Shown here one piece after another: positions 43,861 through 56,695 of a stretch of 64,000 nucleotides of DNA (position 1 is its first letter; the number at the start of each line of letters is the position of its first letter). Where the stretch lies: assembly GCF_905220565.1 (NCBI RefSeq), contig NC_059415.1, positions 3,888,001 to 3,952,000 of the forward strand, read 5' to 3'. The DNA is from Melitaea cinxia. Its lineage: Eukaryota; Arthropoda; Insecta; Lepidoptera; Nymphalidae. Made by a program: the position numbers and the translations under genes. The notes below the pieces were generated by a model, which did no database searches, was not told the origin of the DNA, and saw only the letters and a program-made list of their open reading frames with translations.

Positions 43861-43913
43861 GTATATATGTAGACAGTTTAGATGTACAGTTTTACCTAAA
43901 CATATACAATACA

Positions 43914-44110
43914 GTAAAAGCTCCTTATTCGCGCTTCCTTCATTCGCGTTTTCACTATTCGCGGATATATATAAAAAGGGAGGATATATATAAAAAAAAT
44001 ATATAAAAAACTTTTATCTGTTGGATACCGTTATCCGTGAAATAGCGTTATCTACATCCGATGAAACACGCCCTAAATATGAGAGCGGGAATAATTCAGC
44101 AATTTTTAAA
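43914..44110 (+). mobile_element. Possible pogo/Tigger-type element end
   Basis: CAGTAAAAGCTCCTTATTCG after TA resembles Tigger/pogo termini (CAGTxxxxCCTC..). The second end was not found, so this is tentative. Confidence 0.3.
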
Positions 44111-44660
44111 AAGGTTTTTCAATTTCTATACTACCAAATGTAAATGATATTCTTTATAGCTTTTAAAATATAACCTCCTTTAACAGAAACCTATTATGAT
44201 ACATATAAAAGAAAGCTAACAACGCGAGTCAATTACCTAATAAAAGATAGGAATATTAAATTGTTATTCATAGCCTAGAAAACTATTTTTTTATAGAAAG
44301 AAAATAATCTATTGTGAAAATTTAGGTTTTCGTTAACACCAAAGCCAATAAAACCATTAACTATTGTCTGCAACTTCTTTGGAAAATATCGGTATTAAAC
44401 GATAAACTATCGTCGTATACTATTACGCAGGTTGGCGTAGAAGTTATGTAAGTCAGTTTAGTCAAAAATAAAGATTAGTACATGTTATAAGGTAAAAAGG
44501 CATACCAGTTAGCAATGAAAATGTATGCTAAAGCCTAGTTTAGTAGTGGATACCTATCTAATGGTTGATATTATTGTGATATGATATAATTATGATAATA
44601 TTAATGATGATATTTTTATATAAATAGGATGACAAATTTTCCAAGTTGACAAAGTTTCCT
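44111..44660. other. AT-rich spacer
   Basis: Nothing recognised. Confidence 0.4.
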
Positions 44661-44862
44661 GGTAAGCATAACTGTAAGAGATTACCTTAGCCTATAGACG
44701 CCTGTCTACCAAAAGCATGGAAAACGCATTGCTGACCCTATCCCAACACACTGGAGCTCTGGCTACCTTATTTTGCTGTGGTCTTCTGTAAGGTTGAGAA
44801 CTTTTCCAGGATCGATCTGATCCAGATTTTGAGCAGGATGTCTTCTGCTGAGCCCTTCCTTG
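44661..44862 (+). mobile_element. Family B repeat, rearranged copy
   Basis: GGTAAGCAT..GATTACCTTAGCCTATAG, CCCTATCCCA, GGAGCTCTGGCTACCTTA, GATCCAGATTTTGAGCAGG. The poly-T/CGGCAAAC end is missing and one block between TTATTT and GGTCTTCTG is deleted. Confidence 0.7.
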
Positions 44863-44874
44863 ACAAGATTGGGT

Positions 44875-45145
44875 AAATAATTGTTTTTGGTAGCAAACGC
44901 AAAAAACCGACTTCAATTACATCGACAAGTAATACAACGTAAGTAGACGAAAAAAATTAACAAACGCACTAGTCGTCACTACCATTTTCGAAGGTTCACC
45001 TCGATTTCCTTGGGATATCTCCTTTCCAACAAAAAATAATTATAAAAATCGGTTTATGACTAACGAAGTTATCCGCGAACACACATAAAAAAATATATAT
45101 GTACGGTCGAATTGAGAAACCTCCTTTTTTCAAGTCGGTTAAAAA
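44875..45145 (-). mobile_element. Family C repeat, short form
   Basis: Reverse orientation, AAACCGACTTCAATTAC to CAAGTCGGTTAAAAA. The GATCCCATCATCAGATCC block is deleted. Confidence 0.75.
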
Positions 45146-46094
45146 TATAACTATGATAGACAATAATCATAAGCCTCGACATTCAATTAGGCGTACAATC
45201 TAGTGTAATAATAAGTGTTTATAGGTAACAAACGTTGAGACATAATATGTCTAGACTTAAATACTTTTCCCACTAATACCAACACAATACCTATACAATA
45301 GGCGTGTTAATGTAAAAAAGCTGTAACTAACACTACCCGGTATTCTCGTTCATTGGATAATAATTAAAATTATCGAGCACAAGGCCGTGTCGTAGCGATA
45401 CGAATATACGAACGCGGCATTACATTTAAATAAATTATACCTATAAAAACTTTTTATGATACAATTTATCATTTTTGGTTTTTTTACTAGTAATTTACGT
45501 TACATGTGAAAAGTGTTAATGGCGAAAAGCTTTTCAATTATGAAAGAGTTAGTTGAATCGGTTCATCGGTTGGTTCGGTTCTTTCTTGTTGGTAATATTG
45601 ATTAGTAATATAAATAATTATCTGGATGAGAGATTAAATATAAAGTTTATTGGAATATGACAATCACAGACTAATATGGAGCTGATTGTAAGTACATACA
45701 TTACAGTACATTTTGTGATAATGGTATGGCTATACGGTATTATTTTAGAGCGTAAATACTGATTGACTCATCAGGCGTAAACAGGCGTAACTAGAAAGGA
45801 AGTGTATTTGATCTTTGTTTGTATTATTTCAAAGTACGTCATAAGTATAGCTAGAAGCCAACTCTCTATTTCTTTCCTCTCAAACTCTTTATTTTTCTCT
45901 ATCTGTTCTACGCCAATTCTTTTGCTTATAGTTTCCCTTCCACTATTCTTTTGCTGTTACTATAAGGTAAAAAAAAAAACATTAGCGGTTATAAGCACAT
46001 CATGTCGCATGATTATTATAGAAAGACAACTAAACCTTTTATTAGGACAGCAGAGGGAACGCTTTAGTTTTACATCGAAAAGTTCTATTATATT
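45146..46094. other. AT-rich spacer
   Basis: The 111-codon frame at 45802-46137 is low complexity and unsupported. Confidence 0.35.
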
Positions 46095-48090
46095 ATATGT
46101 TCTATTTTATATTCTTGGTGGCTATGAATCGTTATAATGTAGATATTATGGCTATTAGTGACACCCGACTTAAGACAGGTTAAGAAAACCGTGCTCTGCA
46201 CTTGGTTATCGCTTGCATCAAGTACCCCAGAAACACGCGGCCTAGACGGAGGAGTAAGGTTCTATGTTAAAAAAGAGACACCCATACAAATTTTATCTCA
46301 CGTGCACAGCTGTAAACTGGAACAAATGTGGATTCATGTCAAAATAAACGCACAATCAATGATTATTGGTACTGCATACGGGCCACCTTGGCTACTTGCT
46401 ACTTTTTTTCATGCTTTGACCGAAACGATTACGACGATGGTCTAATTTTGCTTCTAGGTGATATCAATATAATCTAAATCTCAATAAAAATGATACCTAC
46501 ACTCATATGCTGAATTATTTTCAGAAGTTAATAGTTTGTTACAAAAATTTACGGAACCATCAAATTATTCCAACAGCGGTTGCACGCTGAAGGACCTTAT
46601 TTTCTCTAACTTCGATGAAATTACTTTATACTCTAAGCATTATTATAAAAATTGTAATTAAATTTATATTAACCAGTACATTTCCTCAGCGGGCAAAAAG
46701 CCTTGGTGAAACCTATATCTGAAAAGGACAGTATATGATTTTAAAGATTGAAGATCTATTAGTATTATACCAAGCCTGTCAAAGATTTTGGAGAAAATTG
46801 TGCTTCGACTAGTAAATAAATATGTGAAGGATATTTACATATTAATTACCTCATCCCATCATTATCATACACAATCAGATTTCAGATTTAAACACATTAC
46901 TACTACTGCCCTGTCTGATGTTGTCGGCAATATACTCATATGATTGGAAGTACAGGATACCAGTGAAGGTACTATATTGGTGCTATTGGATTTTTCTCGT
47001 GCGTTTGATAGAATTAACAGAACCTTACTAAAACTGCAGTTTTATGGTTTGGTGGGTATATTATTCAAATTGTGAATCAATAAATAGAAGAATCCCACAG
47101 GGATCTGTTCTCGTACCTCTCATTTTTGCATTATTTAGTGCAGACGTTGAAAATTTCAAAAATTGTATTTACAATATTTTTGCAGATGACATACAAGTAC
47201 ATATTTCTTGTAAGTTAAATGATATAAACAAAACGGTGAAAAACGGTGAAAGCTTAACGAAGATCTGAAACGCATTGCAAATTGGTCAGAATTCTACACA
47301 TCGAATACAAATATTTAGTATTCGGTACAAAGAAGCTCATGAGGGAATTGTCGGACAAGGACAAAAAAAATTGTATTAAGACTATTGTCACATACAAAAA
47401 GAATCACATTGTTGCTTGCTTTAATATTCCATCTAAAGAACATGTTACACCTTTCATCAATAACGCCTGGATACTCAAAATTTATCGAAGACTACTTTGT
47501 TTATTTATTTATTTTTTTAATTTTTTTTTAAAAACCTCCGCGACATGGGGTCGGAGTCTGTGCTTAAAATGCTCATCCATACCAGTTCTCGCATTTATTC
47601 TTCTCGCACTTTCATTCTGCATACTAATTTCTTTCTTTCATACTTTTCACATTCACACACTGGGTGGGTTCCCATCGAACCTACTATTATAATTCTATTG
47701 CTTATTTTATGAACACCTGGGAAAATGAGTGGGGCTTGGGCATGATGTTTTTATTTACAATTTTTTTTTCCTTTTTTTATATACACTATAATAATGTATA
47801 CAAAAATTTGACTACTTTATTTTGCAACATTGTTCTTAGGCATAGTCAATTACCGTATGCTAACATACTTATACAATAGACAACAGTGGGCAAACAACCT
47901 TAACACAACACGACAATCGTGCCTTCCATTATATCCTTCTGACACTTCTCCACTGACCACCTACCTTTGAGTGTTACTTCCGTTACGCCGCAACCAAGTG
48001 CTGGAATAATATAGCACCGCCTTGTCAAAATGTTGATAAAATTTACCGCTTTTCGGGGATTACACCTACTTGTCTTTTTTTATTAATTAT
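46095..48090 (+). mobile_element. Degraded Jockey/CR1-like LINE with endonuclease and RT remnants
   Basis: Blocks appear in the order of a LINE ORF2. Endonuclease: NVDIMAISDTRLKTG (46129-46174), then LDGGVRFYVKKETPIQIL, KINAQSMIIGTAYGPPWL. RT: VLLDFSRAFDRIN (about 46983-47020), PQGSVLVPLIFALFSADV, FADDIQVHIS (about 47180-47210). The C-terminal end (YAATKCWNNIA, about 47985) follows. Many stops and frameshifts. An AT-rich insertion or low-complexity part lies at 47500-47870. It is the longest LINE relic in the window and is dead. Confidence 0.75.
47044..47268 (+). CDS. RT palm fragment of the 46-48 kb LINE
   Basis: This 74-codon frame holds PQGSVLVPLIFALFSADV and the catalytic FADD box (about residues 50-55). 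The preceding palm A block (DFSRAFD) is just upstream in another frame, showing a frameshift. The Met is internal. Confidence 0.7.
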   Translation: MVWWVYYSNCESINRRIPQGSVLVPLIFALFSADVENFKNCIYNIFADDIQVHISCKLNDINKTVKNGESLTKI

Positions 48091-48926
48091 TTATTTCAGA
48101 TTTCTATTTTTTTTTTCTTCTTTCTTTCTTCTTACTTTGTTGTTTCAAATGATTCCATATTATTATTATTATCTGCTATAGGTCACTTCACCCGCTTAAT
48201 ATATAATAGATACATACATATAATGTAATAAATTTACATACACTTACACGGCTGAGAAATCGGCGGACAAACATAGCCGAGTGGAATAACACAGTTCATT
48301 AAAGAGTTTATGTAAAAAAATATTAACAAATATACCGCATCCACATAATTCGACGAATATAATCAGTAAATTTTACCTCAACGAAGTTTTTTTTGCATCG
48401 CGTGCTCTGTGACAGACAGACAGACGGACAGGCAATTTATAATATGTCCTTATCGAGCGATCTGCACGCCATGTTGTGACCAGGGGAAATTGAACTGCGG
48501 GGTTGCTCGAGCATTCGCTAGAATAAATTTAATACATTCAAATAAGGTATATTTGCGCAAAACTATATGTTTATGATAAAACAGCAACAAGTCCAATTCC
48601 AACTGTACATGAAGATATTTAGGTAAAAAATGTTTTCAGGGTATACCGATTAATCGATTTTTATGCAGGCTGTAACAGCCCACTTCTGGACTTTTTGCTT
48701 TTTGCTTATGTCTAAATGTTTGTGTTGTAGCAACGCACAGCGGTGATACCACAGAAATAGTATTATTAGTTATTGTTACTATTTCTGTGGGTGATATTAT
48801 TAAACGATTTTAAATAAAATTTGTTACGATTTGAGTCTACACTACGAGAAGAACGAGATAAGACAATGGGTACTTTTTACCTTGAAATTCACTACGTTCC
48901 CTAAGGAAAAGGAAATTTGAAGTGCT
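48091..48926. other. Spacer with simple repeats
   Basis: (GACA)n-like run at about 48413-48433. A possible Helitron-related fragment lies near 48290-48540. No gene. Confidence 0.35.
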
Positions 48927-49206
48927 TTTTTTATATCACTAGGTCGGCAAACAAGCGTACGGCTCACCTGATGGTAAGCGATTACCGTAGCTTATAGACG
49001 CCTGCAACACCAGAGGCATCGCAAGCGCGTTGGCGACCCAATCCCCAATCCTCCCAGGAGCTCTGGTCACCTTATTCACCAACAGGAACACAATACTGCT
49101 TGAAAACAGTATTATTTAGCTGTGATTTCTGTAAGGTCGAGGAACTACCCCAGTCGAGCTGCTTCAGATTTTGAGCAGGAAATTCCTGCTGTGCCCTACC
49201 TCAGTT
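48927..49206 (+). mobile_element. Family B repeat, full length reference copy
   Basis: CACTAGGTCGGCAAACAAGC through AGCTCTGGTCACCTTATTCA to GTGCCCTACCTCAGTT, all blocks present. It is followed 38 bases later by a Helitron-type terminus (GTGCAGCTAG, 49239-49248). Confidence 0.85.
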
Positions 49207-49802
49207 AATTTTTTAAAAGTTTGCTAACGTAGTCGCGCGTGCAGCTAGTAAATTTGTATAAGAATATTCGAGAAATTATTAGAAATATTAAAAAAGACAT
49301 GACAGAATTCTGTAAAGTCGTTGTCAATCTATGGTGTGACCAAGGAAAATATGAATTACACATAATATCTACACGAGTAAGACAATATTGGTGATAAAAA
49401 TATATAAGTAACTAATTTACATTTAAAAATATTCAAAACAATTATTTTATCAAATTTTTTTTTTTGAAATTAGATGGTTCAACATTTACTGGTTTTGATT
49501 TTGAAACAAAAGTTTTTTGAAATGTATCGAGTTAGGTGAAATGTGTAATTACACGGTGGACGGGTTCCATTCCGTTCCGTGTTGATAATGATCGCTGAAT
49601 CACATTCACAGGTGAAGTTTAGACTTAGGGTGGGGTTATTTTCGTAATTTTATAATTCTAGTTCTTGAATAATAAATAAAATTTCAATAAGTGTTTACCG
49701 TCTAGTGTGGTGGGGGGTAAAGATATATTTTTCTCTAGATTTTTTTGTTTTATTTATTTACAATTCAGAAAGCAATTTAAAAGTAGTCGTCTGAAAATTC
49801 CT
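49207..49802. other. Spacer
   Basis: Contains the Helitron-type CTAG end at 49245-49248. Otherwise nothing recognised. Confidence 0.35.
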
Positions 49803-50130
49803 TTGTGGTTACGGCAGTAAATAATACAGCCACCCCCTCTCTTAGGATGTGCTGTGTGGCACCAAAGAAGACTATAGCCACCCCCTCTCTTTCCCGTGGG
49901 TGTCGTAAGAAGCGTCTAAGGGATAGCACAGTTCCACTACCACCTTGGAATTTAAAAAGCCGACTGATGGCGGGATAACCATCCAACTGCTGGCTTTGAA
50001 ATACACAGGCCGAAGACGGGCAGCAGCGTCTTTAATGTGACAAAGCCAGCCCAGCGGTTATCAAACGCCGCGCCGCCCAGCGTGGACTATGGGCAACATA
50101 CATGAGTTCACGCCATTTTCGGCATCAAGT
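49803..50130 (+). mobile_element. Family A retroposon, diverged
   Basis: GTGGTTACGGCAGTAAATAA to TGGGCAACATACATGAG. Its 5' end is duplicated (ATAGCCACCCCCTCTC motif occurs at about 49828 and 49872). The 3' tail is decayed. Confidence 0.8.
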
Positions 50131-50374
50131 GACATCTGAAATTTAAATCTTTTATAGCTTCCAAACCAAGTCAAGTCTAACACGATTAAAATGTTCACTA
50201 TTAAAAATATCTGTTTTACTAGTACAGTACTAGTAGTAGGTATTAATAGTAATAATTATGTCTACAATAGTAACAAACAATTATGTCTATGCTAAACATT
50301 TATCTGTTGAATAATCATAGTCTTTTTTCCTTTCAGAAGTCATCTCAAAATATTTGGAACTTGGTATATAGCAA

Positions 50375-50722
50375 TTATTATTTGCTTGGTATATTTGTGC
50401 TGTGTGGCTACGGCACTAAAGAATTTAGCCACCCGGTCTCTTCCCGTGGGTGTCGTAAGAGGCGACTAAGGGATAACAAGGTTCCACAACCACCTTGGAA
50501 CTTAAGAAGCCGACCGATGGCGGGATAACCATCTAACTGCTGGCTTTGAAATACACAGGCCGAAGACGGGCAGCAGCGTCTTCGGTGCGACAAAGCCAGT
50601 ACTGCGGTCACCAACCCGCCTGCCCAGCGTGGTGACTATGGGCAAAACACACGAGTTCACGTTATTTTTAGCGTAAACTTGTGGAGGCCTGTGTCCAGCA
50701 GTGGACTGTATAGGCTGTAATG
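50375..50722 (+). mobile_element. Family A retroposon, full 3' tail
   Basis: GTGTGGCTACGGCACTAAAG to CAGCAGTGGACTGTATAGGC. Candidate 9-base duplication ATATAGCAA at 50366-50374 and 50723-50731. Same orientation as the preceding copy. Confidence 0.8.
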
Positions 50723-50731
50723 ATATAGCAA

Positions 50732-51458
50732 AAAGTTGTATAATTTGCTTATATAAATATATAAAGAAAGATATTTTGACATATATATTTACTTTTTTAT
50801 ATTTATTCCGCTTAAAAAAGTACCTGCCAAAATACTTTAATCAAAGCATTGTAATTTCATAAGCTTACCCGATTAATAATTGTTAAAAAATTACAAAGCT
50901 TGACTGTAAAATTACAAAACTTAATTGTATGAAAGAGAAAGTAATCACTACGAAAAACCCAACTTTATAATATTTACAATATTAAGATTTAAAATTTTAC
51001 AATTAAGCTTTGAATTTTTTTATTATTATAATAATTATTGAAATTGTAAATATCGTGTATATTTAAAGCATGTTAAAACTTAATTTATTTAACAGTAAAA
51101 CAAACCGACCGTATAACTAAATTCGCTTGTAATGCAAACAGGCCTGCGGGCTTAACACACATATGTACATACAAAGGGTACCGGTATATAGATGTTATGT
51201 ATTAACAAACTGTATAGAAAAAATAAAAAATATTAAATTAATTTCTATTTTTAAAATGATATTCTATTAATGTATATAATATTTATGTATGTATGATTGT
51301 TACTCTTTCACGGAAAAAACTAATGGACCGATTTTAACAAAACTTAGTACGTAGATAGCTGGAGATCTAGAATAACACATGGCTAGTTTTTAACCTGACA
51401 TTCCCACAGGATAGGAAATTATGCGAGTGGCACCACCCGTAAGTACTAATTTTATAAG
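50732..51458. other. AT-rich spacer with a second copy of the 51459 repeat
   Basis: 51295-51450 carries ATTGTTACTCTTTCACGG and TAGTACGTAGATAGCTG, which recur within 51459-51804. Two copies therefore lie head to tail. Confidence 0.45.
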
Positions 51459-51804
51459 TCCTACTAATATTAAAAATGCTTAATTTTGCGACGATGGATA
51501 TTTGTTACTCTTCCAAGCAAAGTCAGTTAACTAATTTATAATAAAACTTGGTACGTAGATAGCTGTAGAGAATAATACATAGTTTACTTTTTATCACGAC
51601 ATTCGCAAAGGACTGGAAATTAGGCGAGTAAAACTACGAAGTGCAGGTAGTAATCTTATACATGCAAAAATTAGATGGAAATGTAAATGAATTTTGGTAT
51701 AAAAGATATTGTTTGGAATAGCACGAAGGTGCGTATATATCCCGGAAAAAATACGGTTTCATGTGGTATAGTTATCATATAAAAGAATTTCGTGCAACAG
51801 CTAG
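51459..51804 (+). mobile_element. Helitron-like element (TCCTACTAATATTA group)
   Basis: Starts TCCTACTAATATTAAAAATG and ends GCAACAGCTAG before T (51801-51804). It contains TGTTACTCTTCCAAGC and GGTACGTAGATAGCTG. No ORF. Confidence 0.55.
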
Positions 51805-51879
51805 TAACAAACAATACATGTTTAAGTTGCTCGCACGGTGGTCCACATCAAAATAGAATCATATTTATGACCTTTTTTT

Positions 51880-52185
51880 TTAACCAACTAGGTCCGCTAA
51901 CAATTAGTGTAGGTACGGCTCACATGATAGTAAGCGGTAACTATAGCTATAGGCTACCTAACGGACGCCTGCAATAGCAGAAGTATCGCAAGCTCGTAAG
52001 CGGTCCTACCCCCGACCGTCACCAGGAGCTCTGACTACCTTACTCACCAAACAGAGACACAATACTGTTTGAGAGTAGTATTATTTAGCTGTGTATCTTT
52101 TGTAAGGTTAAGACTTCCCCAGATGAGCTGCTCCAGATTTTGAGCAGGATACGACCCTCCCCAGGAGTTCTGGCCTTTTCAGTTA
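51880..52185 (+). mobile_element. Family B repeat with a partly duplicated end
   Basis: CAACTAGGTCCGCTAACA to GAGCTGCTCCAGATTTTGAG, then a short extra CCAGGAGTTCTGGCC block at about 52161-52176 that belongs earlier in the family. Confidence 0.7.
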
Positions 52186-53127
52186 ACCACACATCGACAT
52201 TTTCAAACTGACAGTGACAGTTGACAGTTTAACAAAATGGCGAAAGAGCGCGAAAACGGCAAATAAAAACAATATCAGGGCAGGGCGATATGCAAAAATT
52301 TAACGAAAATAAAATACAGATATAAAAGGGAATAAATAAAATAATAAAAAAATATATATAAATCCTGCTTTTTTGTTTTGCTTCTCGGATGGGCTCTCGA
52401 TGTAAAAAAGCGCCCGCTTCTAGACAGCCCGTCACCCGCTACATGTAGAACTGAACAACTGAGATTTTTAAAACGAATTTATAAAAGTTTTATTTTATTT
52501 TAGTATTATTTAAAATTAAAAAAAAGGAAAAATAGTTTTGACAGAAGTTTATATTTTTAATACTACTTGTAGATAAATTTCATTACAAAATAAAAAGTTA
52601 TTGGAACGAAGTTCCTTACGGCAGGCTTGACATTTAGCTGGGCGACCAAACTGAAAAAATGTGATACTAAAACCGTAAGAAAAATATATAACGGAAGTGA
52701 CGTAATATCAGTCACACGACTGTAAAATATGACATTTGTAAAACTAAAATATTACTAGTAAGCTTTTTTTAAATTATTACCTGGTGTCCTATGACACCAC
52801 ATAATTTTATTTTATTTTTTTTTTTTTTTGTAAAAGAAAAAAGGGAGCACATTTTTTAGTGATATGTTTATGAAAAGTTTTATTTACTAAACAAGCTTTT
52901 ATAAATATTTTCAATTTCTTATAAGTATCACTTTTCTTTTAGTAAGTATTTTTTTAATTATTAGAAAATATTAAAATAATAAAAATTTACAAAGTAAAAA
53001 GTTAATTATGTTATTTTTATTTTCCTTAAGTTAAAAATAAACATTCTTACTAAATTCACCTCTATTTCTAAGATTATTTATTCAAAAAGAAAAAAAAAAA
53101 AAAAAAAAAAATGGTAATATTTTAAAT
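52186..53127. other. AT-rich DNA
   Basis: A GC-rich patch at 52200-52265 (ACTGACAGTGACAGTTGACA, then ATGGCGAAAGAG with only ten codons) resembles an insect gene leader but leads to no ORF. A long A-run lies at 53091-53110. Confidence 0.35.
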
Positions 53128-53442
53128 CATTATCATCATTTCAGCCTATCGCAGTCTACTGCTGGACATAGGCCTCCACAAGTTCGCACCAAAAATAGCG
53201 TAAACCCATGTGTTTTGCCCATAGTCACCACGTCTGGCTTTGTCGCACCGACCAACGACGCTACTGCCCGTCGCGTCGTCGGGCTGTGTATTTCAAAGCC
53301 AGCAGTTGCATGGTTATCCTGCCACCGGCCGGGTTTTTAATTTCTAAGGTGCTAGTAGAACTGTGTTCGCCTCTTACGACACCCACGGGAAGAGATGCTA
53401 TGTTCTTTAATGCCGTAGCCACATGGCTAAATTTTAAATGTT
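53128..53442 (-). mobile_element. Family A retroposon with 13-base TSD
   Basis: Direct repeat TAATATTTTAAAT at 53115-53127 and 53443-53455. The GGGCAGGCGGGTTGGTGACC block is deleted, and so is part of the AGTCGCC region. Confidence 0.85.
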
Positions 53443-53710
53443 TAATATTTTAAATATTAATTATTTAATCCATCATCAATTCATCCCTAAATAATCCTAT
53501 TTGAGTTCGAATTGATGACTAGAACTCAAAATCACTCAACTTTAAGTATTTATAAGTTACGTAATTCTAATGTGAAATGTTATGATGTTTGTAAAGTATT
53601 TTTAAGTTGCAAGAAAGTTTATATCCAGCCTAGACGATGTCTGTCAATTAAAAAAAATAGTTCAACAGCCAGTCACATTCAAACCTCTAAATTAATTCAA
53701 AGTAAATATA

Positions 53711-53995
53711 ACCCTGCTGAAAATTCCAATTAAAAAAAAAATGATTTTTTGTATGGGAAGTTATTGCAACCTATTGTGTGTTTGAACTGAAACAGAGATT
53801 CCAAAATTTTGATACAATTTTTATCTGTTTTTATCTGGGCTATCTGGATCCAGATAGATCTATCTAAAAAAATGTATAGATAAAAGTTGTATGAAAATTG
53901 TATAACAATTTTGGAATCCCTGTTTCAAACACACAATAGATTACAATAACTTCCCATACAAATCATCGTTTTTTTTTGAATTTCCAGCAGCGAAT
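53711..53995. mobile_element. Foldback element with arms over 100 bases
   Basis: The ends CTGCTGAAAATTCC and GAATTTCCAGCAG are inverted. Inside, TATGGGAAGTTATTGCAACC..TGTGTGTTTGAA is mirrored by AACACACAATAGATTACAAT..TTCCCATA. The centre is the perfect palindrome ATCTGGATCCAGAT (about 53844-53857). No ORF. Confidence 0.85.
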
Positions 53996-54099
53996 ACTCC
54001 ATCGGTAAGTCATATCATAATCCTAAAAAAAATAAAGGACAAAATATGAAATAACTTTAAAAAATGGTTCATTAACAATTCACATCTAACACATTTATT

Positions 54100-54235
54100 T
54101 ATTAAGATATAAATAAATAAATTAAATAAATAAAATGGAAAAAAAATTGAAATAGGTAGCTTTTATCAATAATATAAAATAAATAAATAAATTAAATAAA
54201 TAAAATTGAAATAGCTTTTATCAACGCAATATATT
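54100..54235. repeat. Local direct duplication of about 60 bases
   Basis: AAATAAATAAATTAAATAAA..TTGAAATAG..CTTTTATCAA occurs twice in tandem (about 54108-54168 and 54178-54224), the second copy slightly shorter. Confidence 0.75.
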
Positions 54236-54814
54236 AAAAATATTTCGTAACGTACGTCTCTCTGCCTGACGAGCGATATTTCAAAGTGGGCAAAAGTACA
54301 TTCGCGCTATAACTACGTACTACGTAGGCGCAGCGGGACCGGCTTAAGGTAACCGCTATATTGGGTAGAAAGAGATATATATCTTTATATGGCTTTAGGT
54401 TTTAATTTAACAAATTATTTTTATAGTAAAGAATCGACGTGTAATTCTATGTGGAATGTGTGAATGTATTTAGGTAACAATAATAAAGTGTTTTTTTTTT
54501 AAAGAACCATTACTATAGAATTACACAAACATTTAGTAAATGGATACTGAGATGCATTTTTTATAAATATATATAAATATGTCATGTGGAGTAACAGCCT
54601 CTATAGTCCTCTTTAAGTAAAACATATAAATATTGAAAAAAAAAAAGAATATTAAACCAAAGTTACTACATTAAAACAAAGCATAAACGCAGTAACTTAG
54701 CATGTACAACTTATATTTGGAGACCGTTACATCCTGCAATGCTATATGTTGCTTAAACCATCCTAGAATGTTTTAGAAAGATATTCATTTCCAATAATGT
54801 ATTTGTATTTTTTT
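54236..54814. other. Spacer
   Basis: 54240-54375 is GC-richer and open to interpretation as an old transposon end (CTCTCTGCCTGACGAGCG). No gene. Confidence 0.35.
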
Positions 54815-55096
54815 TTGTATACAACTAGGTCGGCAAATAAGCGTACGGCTCGCCTACTCCAGTAGGCTACTGGTAAACGATTACTGTAGATTATAGACGG
54901 CTGCAACATCAGAAGCATCACAAGCGCGTTACCGATCCTATCCCAAATCTCCCCCAGGAGCTCTGTTCACCTTACTCACCAACAGGAACACCACTGCTTG
55001 AAAGCAGTATAATTTTGCTGTGATCTTCTGTAAGGTCTAGGTACTTCCCTAGTTGGCCTGCTGCAGATTTTCAGCAGGTTTTGCTGTGCCAGTAAG
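54815..55096 (+). mobile_element. Family B repeat, near full length
   Basis: TACAACTAGGTCGGCAAATA to GGTTTTGCTGTGCCAGTAAG, all blocks present; an extra CTACTCCAGTAGG hairpin (about 54854-54866) is inserted in the first block. Confidence 0.75.
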
Positions 55097-56401
55097 GCTA
55101 TATCAGTGTCTTTATTTAACTTAATCGATTTATAAAAATCATACTAAAATTTATTAAAGAACACAAATATTCCCGTGTGATATAAAGCCGTAGCTTTATA
55201 TAGAGGAGGGCAGCCGACCGTCGCGTAAGACAAGGACGGAGAATAAGACGAAGGGTTGCTCAGAGACACAGAAAGTACCGTATTTATCGACGAGACTCGC
55301 TCTACAACGTAATACGATACTACATAGACGTGCACGCCCATAAAGCAGCGCATTTAAAATACCACCCAGAGAGATAACGAATTTATTTAACAAACCGTTA
55401 TTTCTCATACATATTCATACAAAAAAGTGATTTATAGATATCAAAAAATCGCAAAATTTTCGCTCTATATACCAATGTTACTATTTACGCATATATTTTT
55501 GTAATTACTGAGTATTATTGATGGAAAATCTAAGCCAGAGGTAGAATTATAGTCGGCCTCTAATACGGTACTTTATGGGAACTTTGTAACAATAGCAGTG
55601 AGGGGGGAGAGGCGCGCGCATCAAGTAGCGTATTTCGTTGTTCGTCGTCTCAAAGATAATAAATGTTGTACTTTATGGACGCTGCCTAGAGAGGATATGC
55701 CAAGATAACAGTAACTTTCGTACGGCCCTGTACAGTATAAATACAGTTAAGTAGGTATAGTTTTTACCGTCTCGGACCTAGGAACGCTGGGACGTAAGAG
55801 TATCGATTTGTTTTTTTTTTTTGATTTGTTTCTTTTGTCGTTTTGAATTCAGTCTCTATGATCGTCTGTCGTAATCTTGTTATTTAGATGTACGATTTTT
55901 GAAATGGATTATGAATTAAAGCGACATTTTTTTTAATTTAAATAAGTATCGATAGGCTTTTTTCGATTACTTAATCGACTTAAAAAACAATTCTACCAAA
56001 TTCCATTTACGAAGATAAAAGCGTTTCAAATAATATAAACTAATACATTTTTTTAATGTTTTACACTACAGGCTTTTAAAATCCTTTTATGTCTAAATCA
56101 AATTTAGATTAAAAAAAAAACGCATTTGAAAATGGAATGGAACGCCGAGGCGCGCTAAAAATTCCTGAGTAAAAATAGTCCAGCGATTTTGATGGACTTT
56201 TAATTCTTTAAATTTTTAAAAGAGGTAGATATATAATACATGTATTGGAGTAAAAGCGACAGATATAGTGTCTTAAATATTTTGATGACTAATGTTTTAA
56301 GTTGCAATTTCTTCGATAACGGTCTTGATTTCGATTTTCGTTGATATTTTTTTTTAAGACGGTTAATTTAAATCAATTTTACCTTGTCATTTATATTTAT
56401 T
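55097..56401. other. Unassigned DNA, probably an old DNA transposon at 55190-55760
   Basis: 55190-55360 and 55540-55760 are GC-rich, with related motifs (AGTACCGTATT at about 55273; ACGGTACTTTATGG at about 55565). Two minus frames (69-70 codons) have no recognised product. Confidence 0.3.
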
Positions 56402-56695
56402 TTTAACAGACTTCAAATAAGAAGGAATTTCTCAATTCGACTATTTTTTTTTGTTTCCTCATCACCATTTACTGGTAGTACCGATTTTGATGATTCTTTT
56501 TTTAATCGAAAGCTGGTGCTTGTCTCGTAGTCCCATTTAAATTAGACCAAGAACTTTTGAGTTTTCACTAATAATACGTATTTAATTGATAGTTTTTCGA
56601 CTACATAGGTTGATGATGATCTCGTGTTTTTACTTTTCGATTTAAATTGAAGTCGTTTTTTTTTGTTTGATTACAAACACAATTATGTTCGTCAA
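56402..56695 (+). mobile_element. Family C repeat, short diverged form
   Basis: TTAACAGACTTCAAATAAGA to TGAAGTCGTTTTTTTTTG, with TGGTAGTACCGATTTTGATG inside. Confidence 0.7.

Noticed and set aside
50408..50614. Minus frame of 68 codons
   Set aside because: Lies entirely in a family A retroposon; the same peptide-like pattern occurs in other copies and has no coding support.
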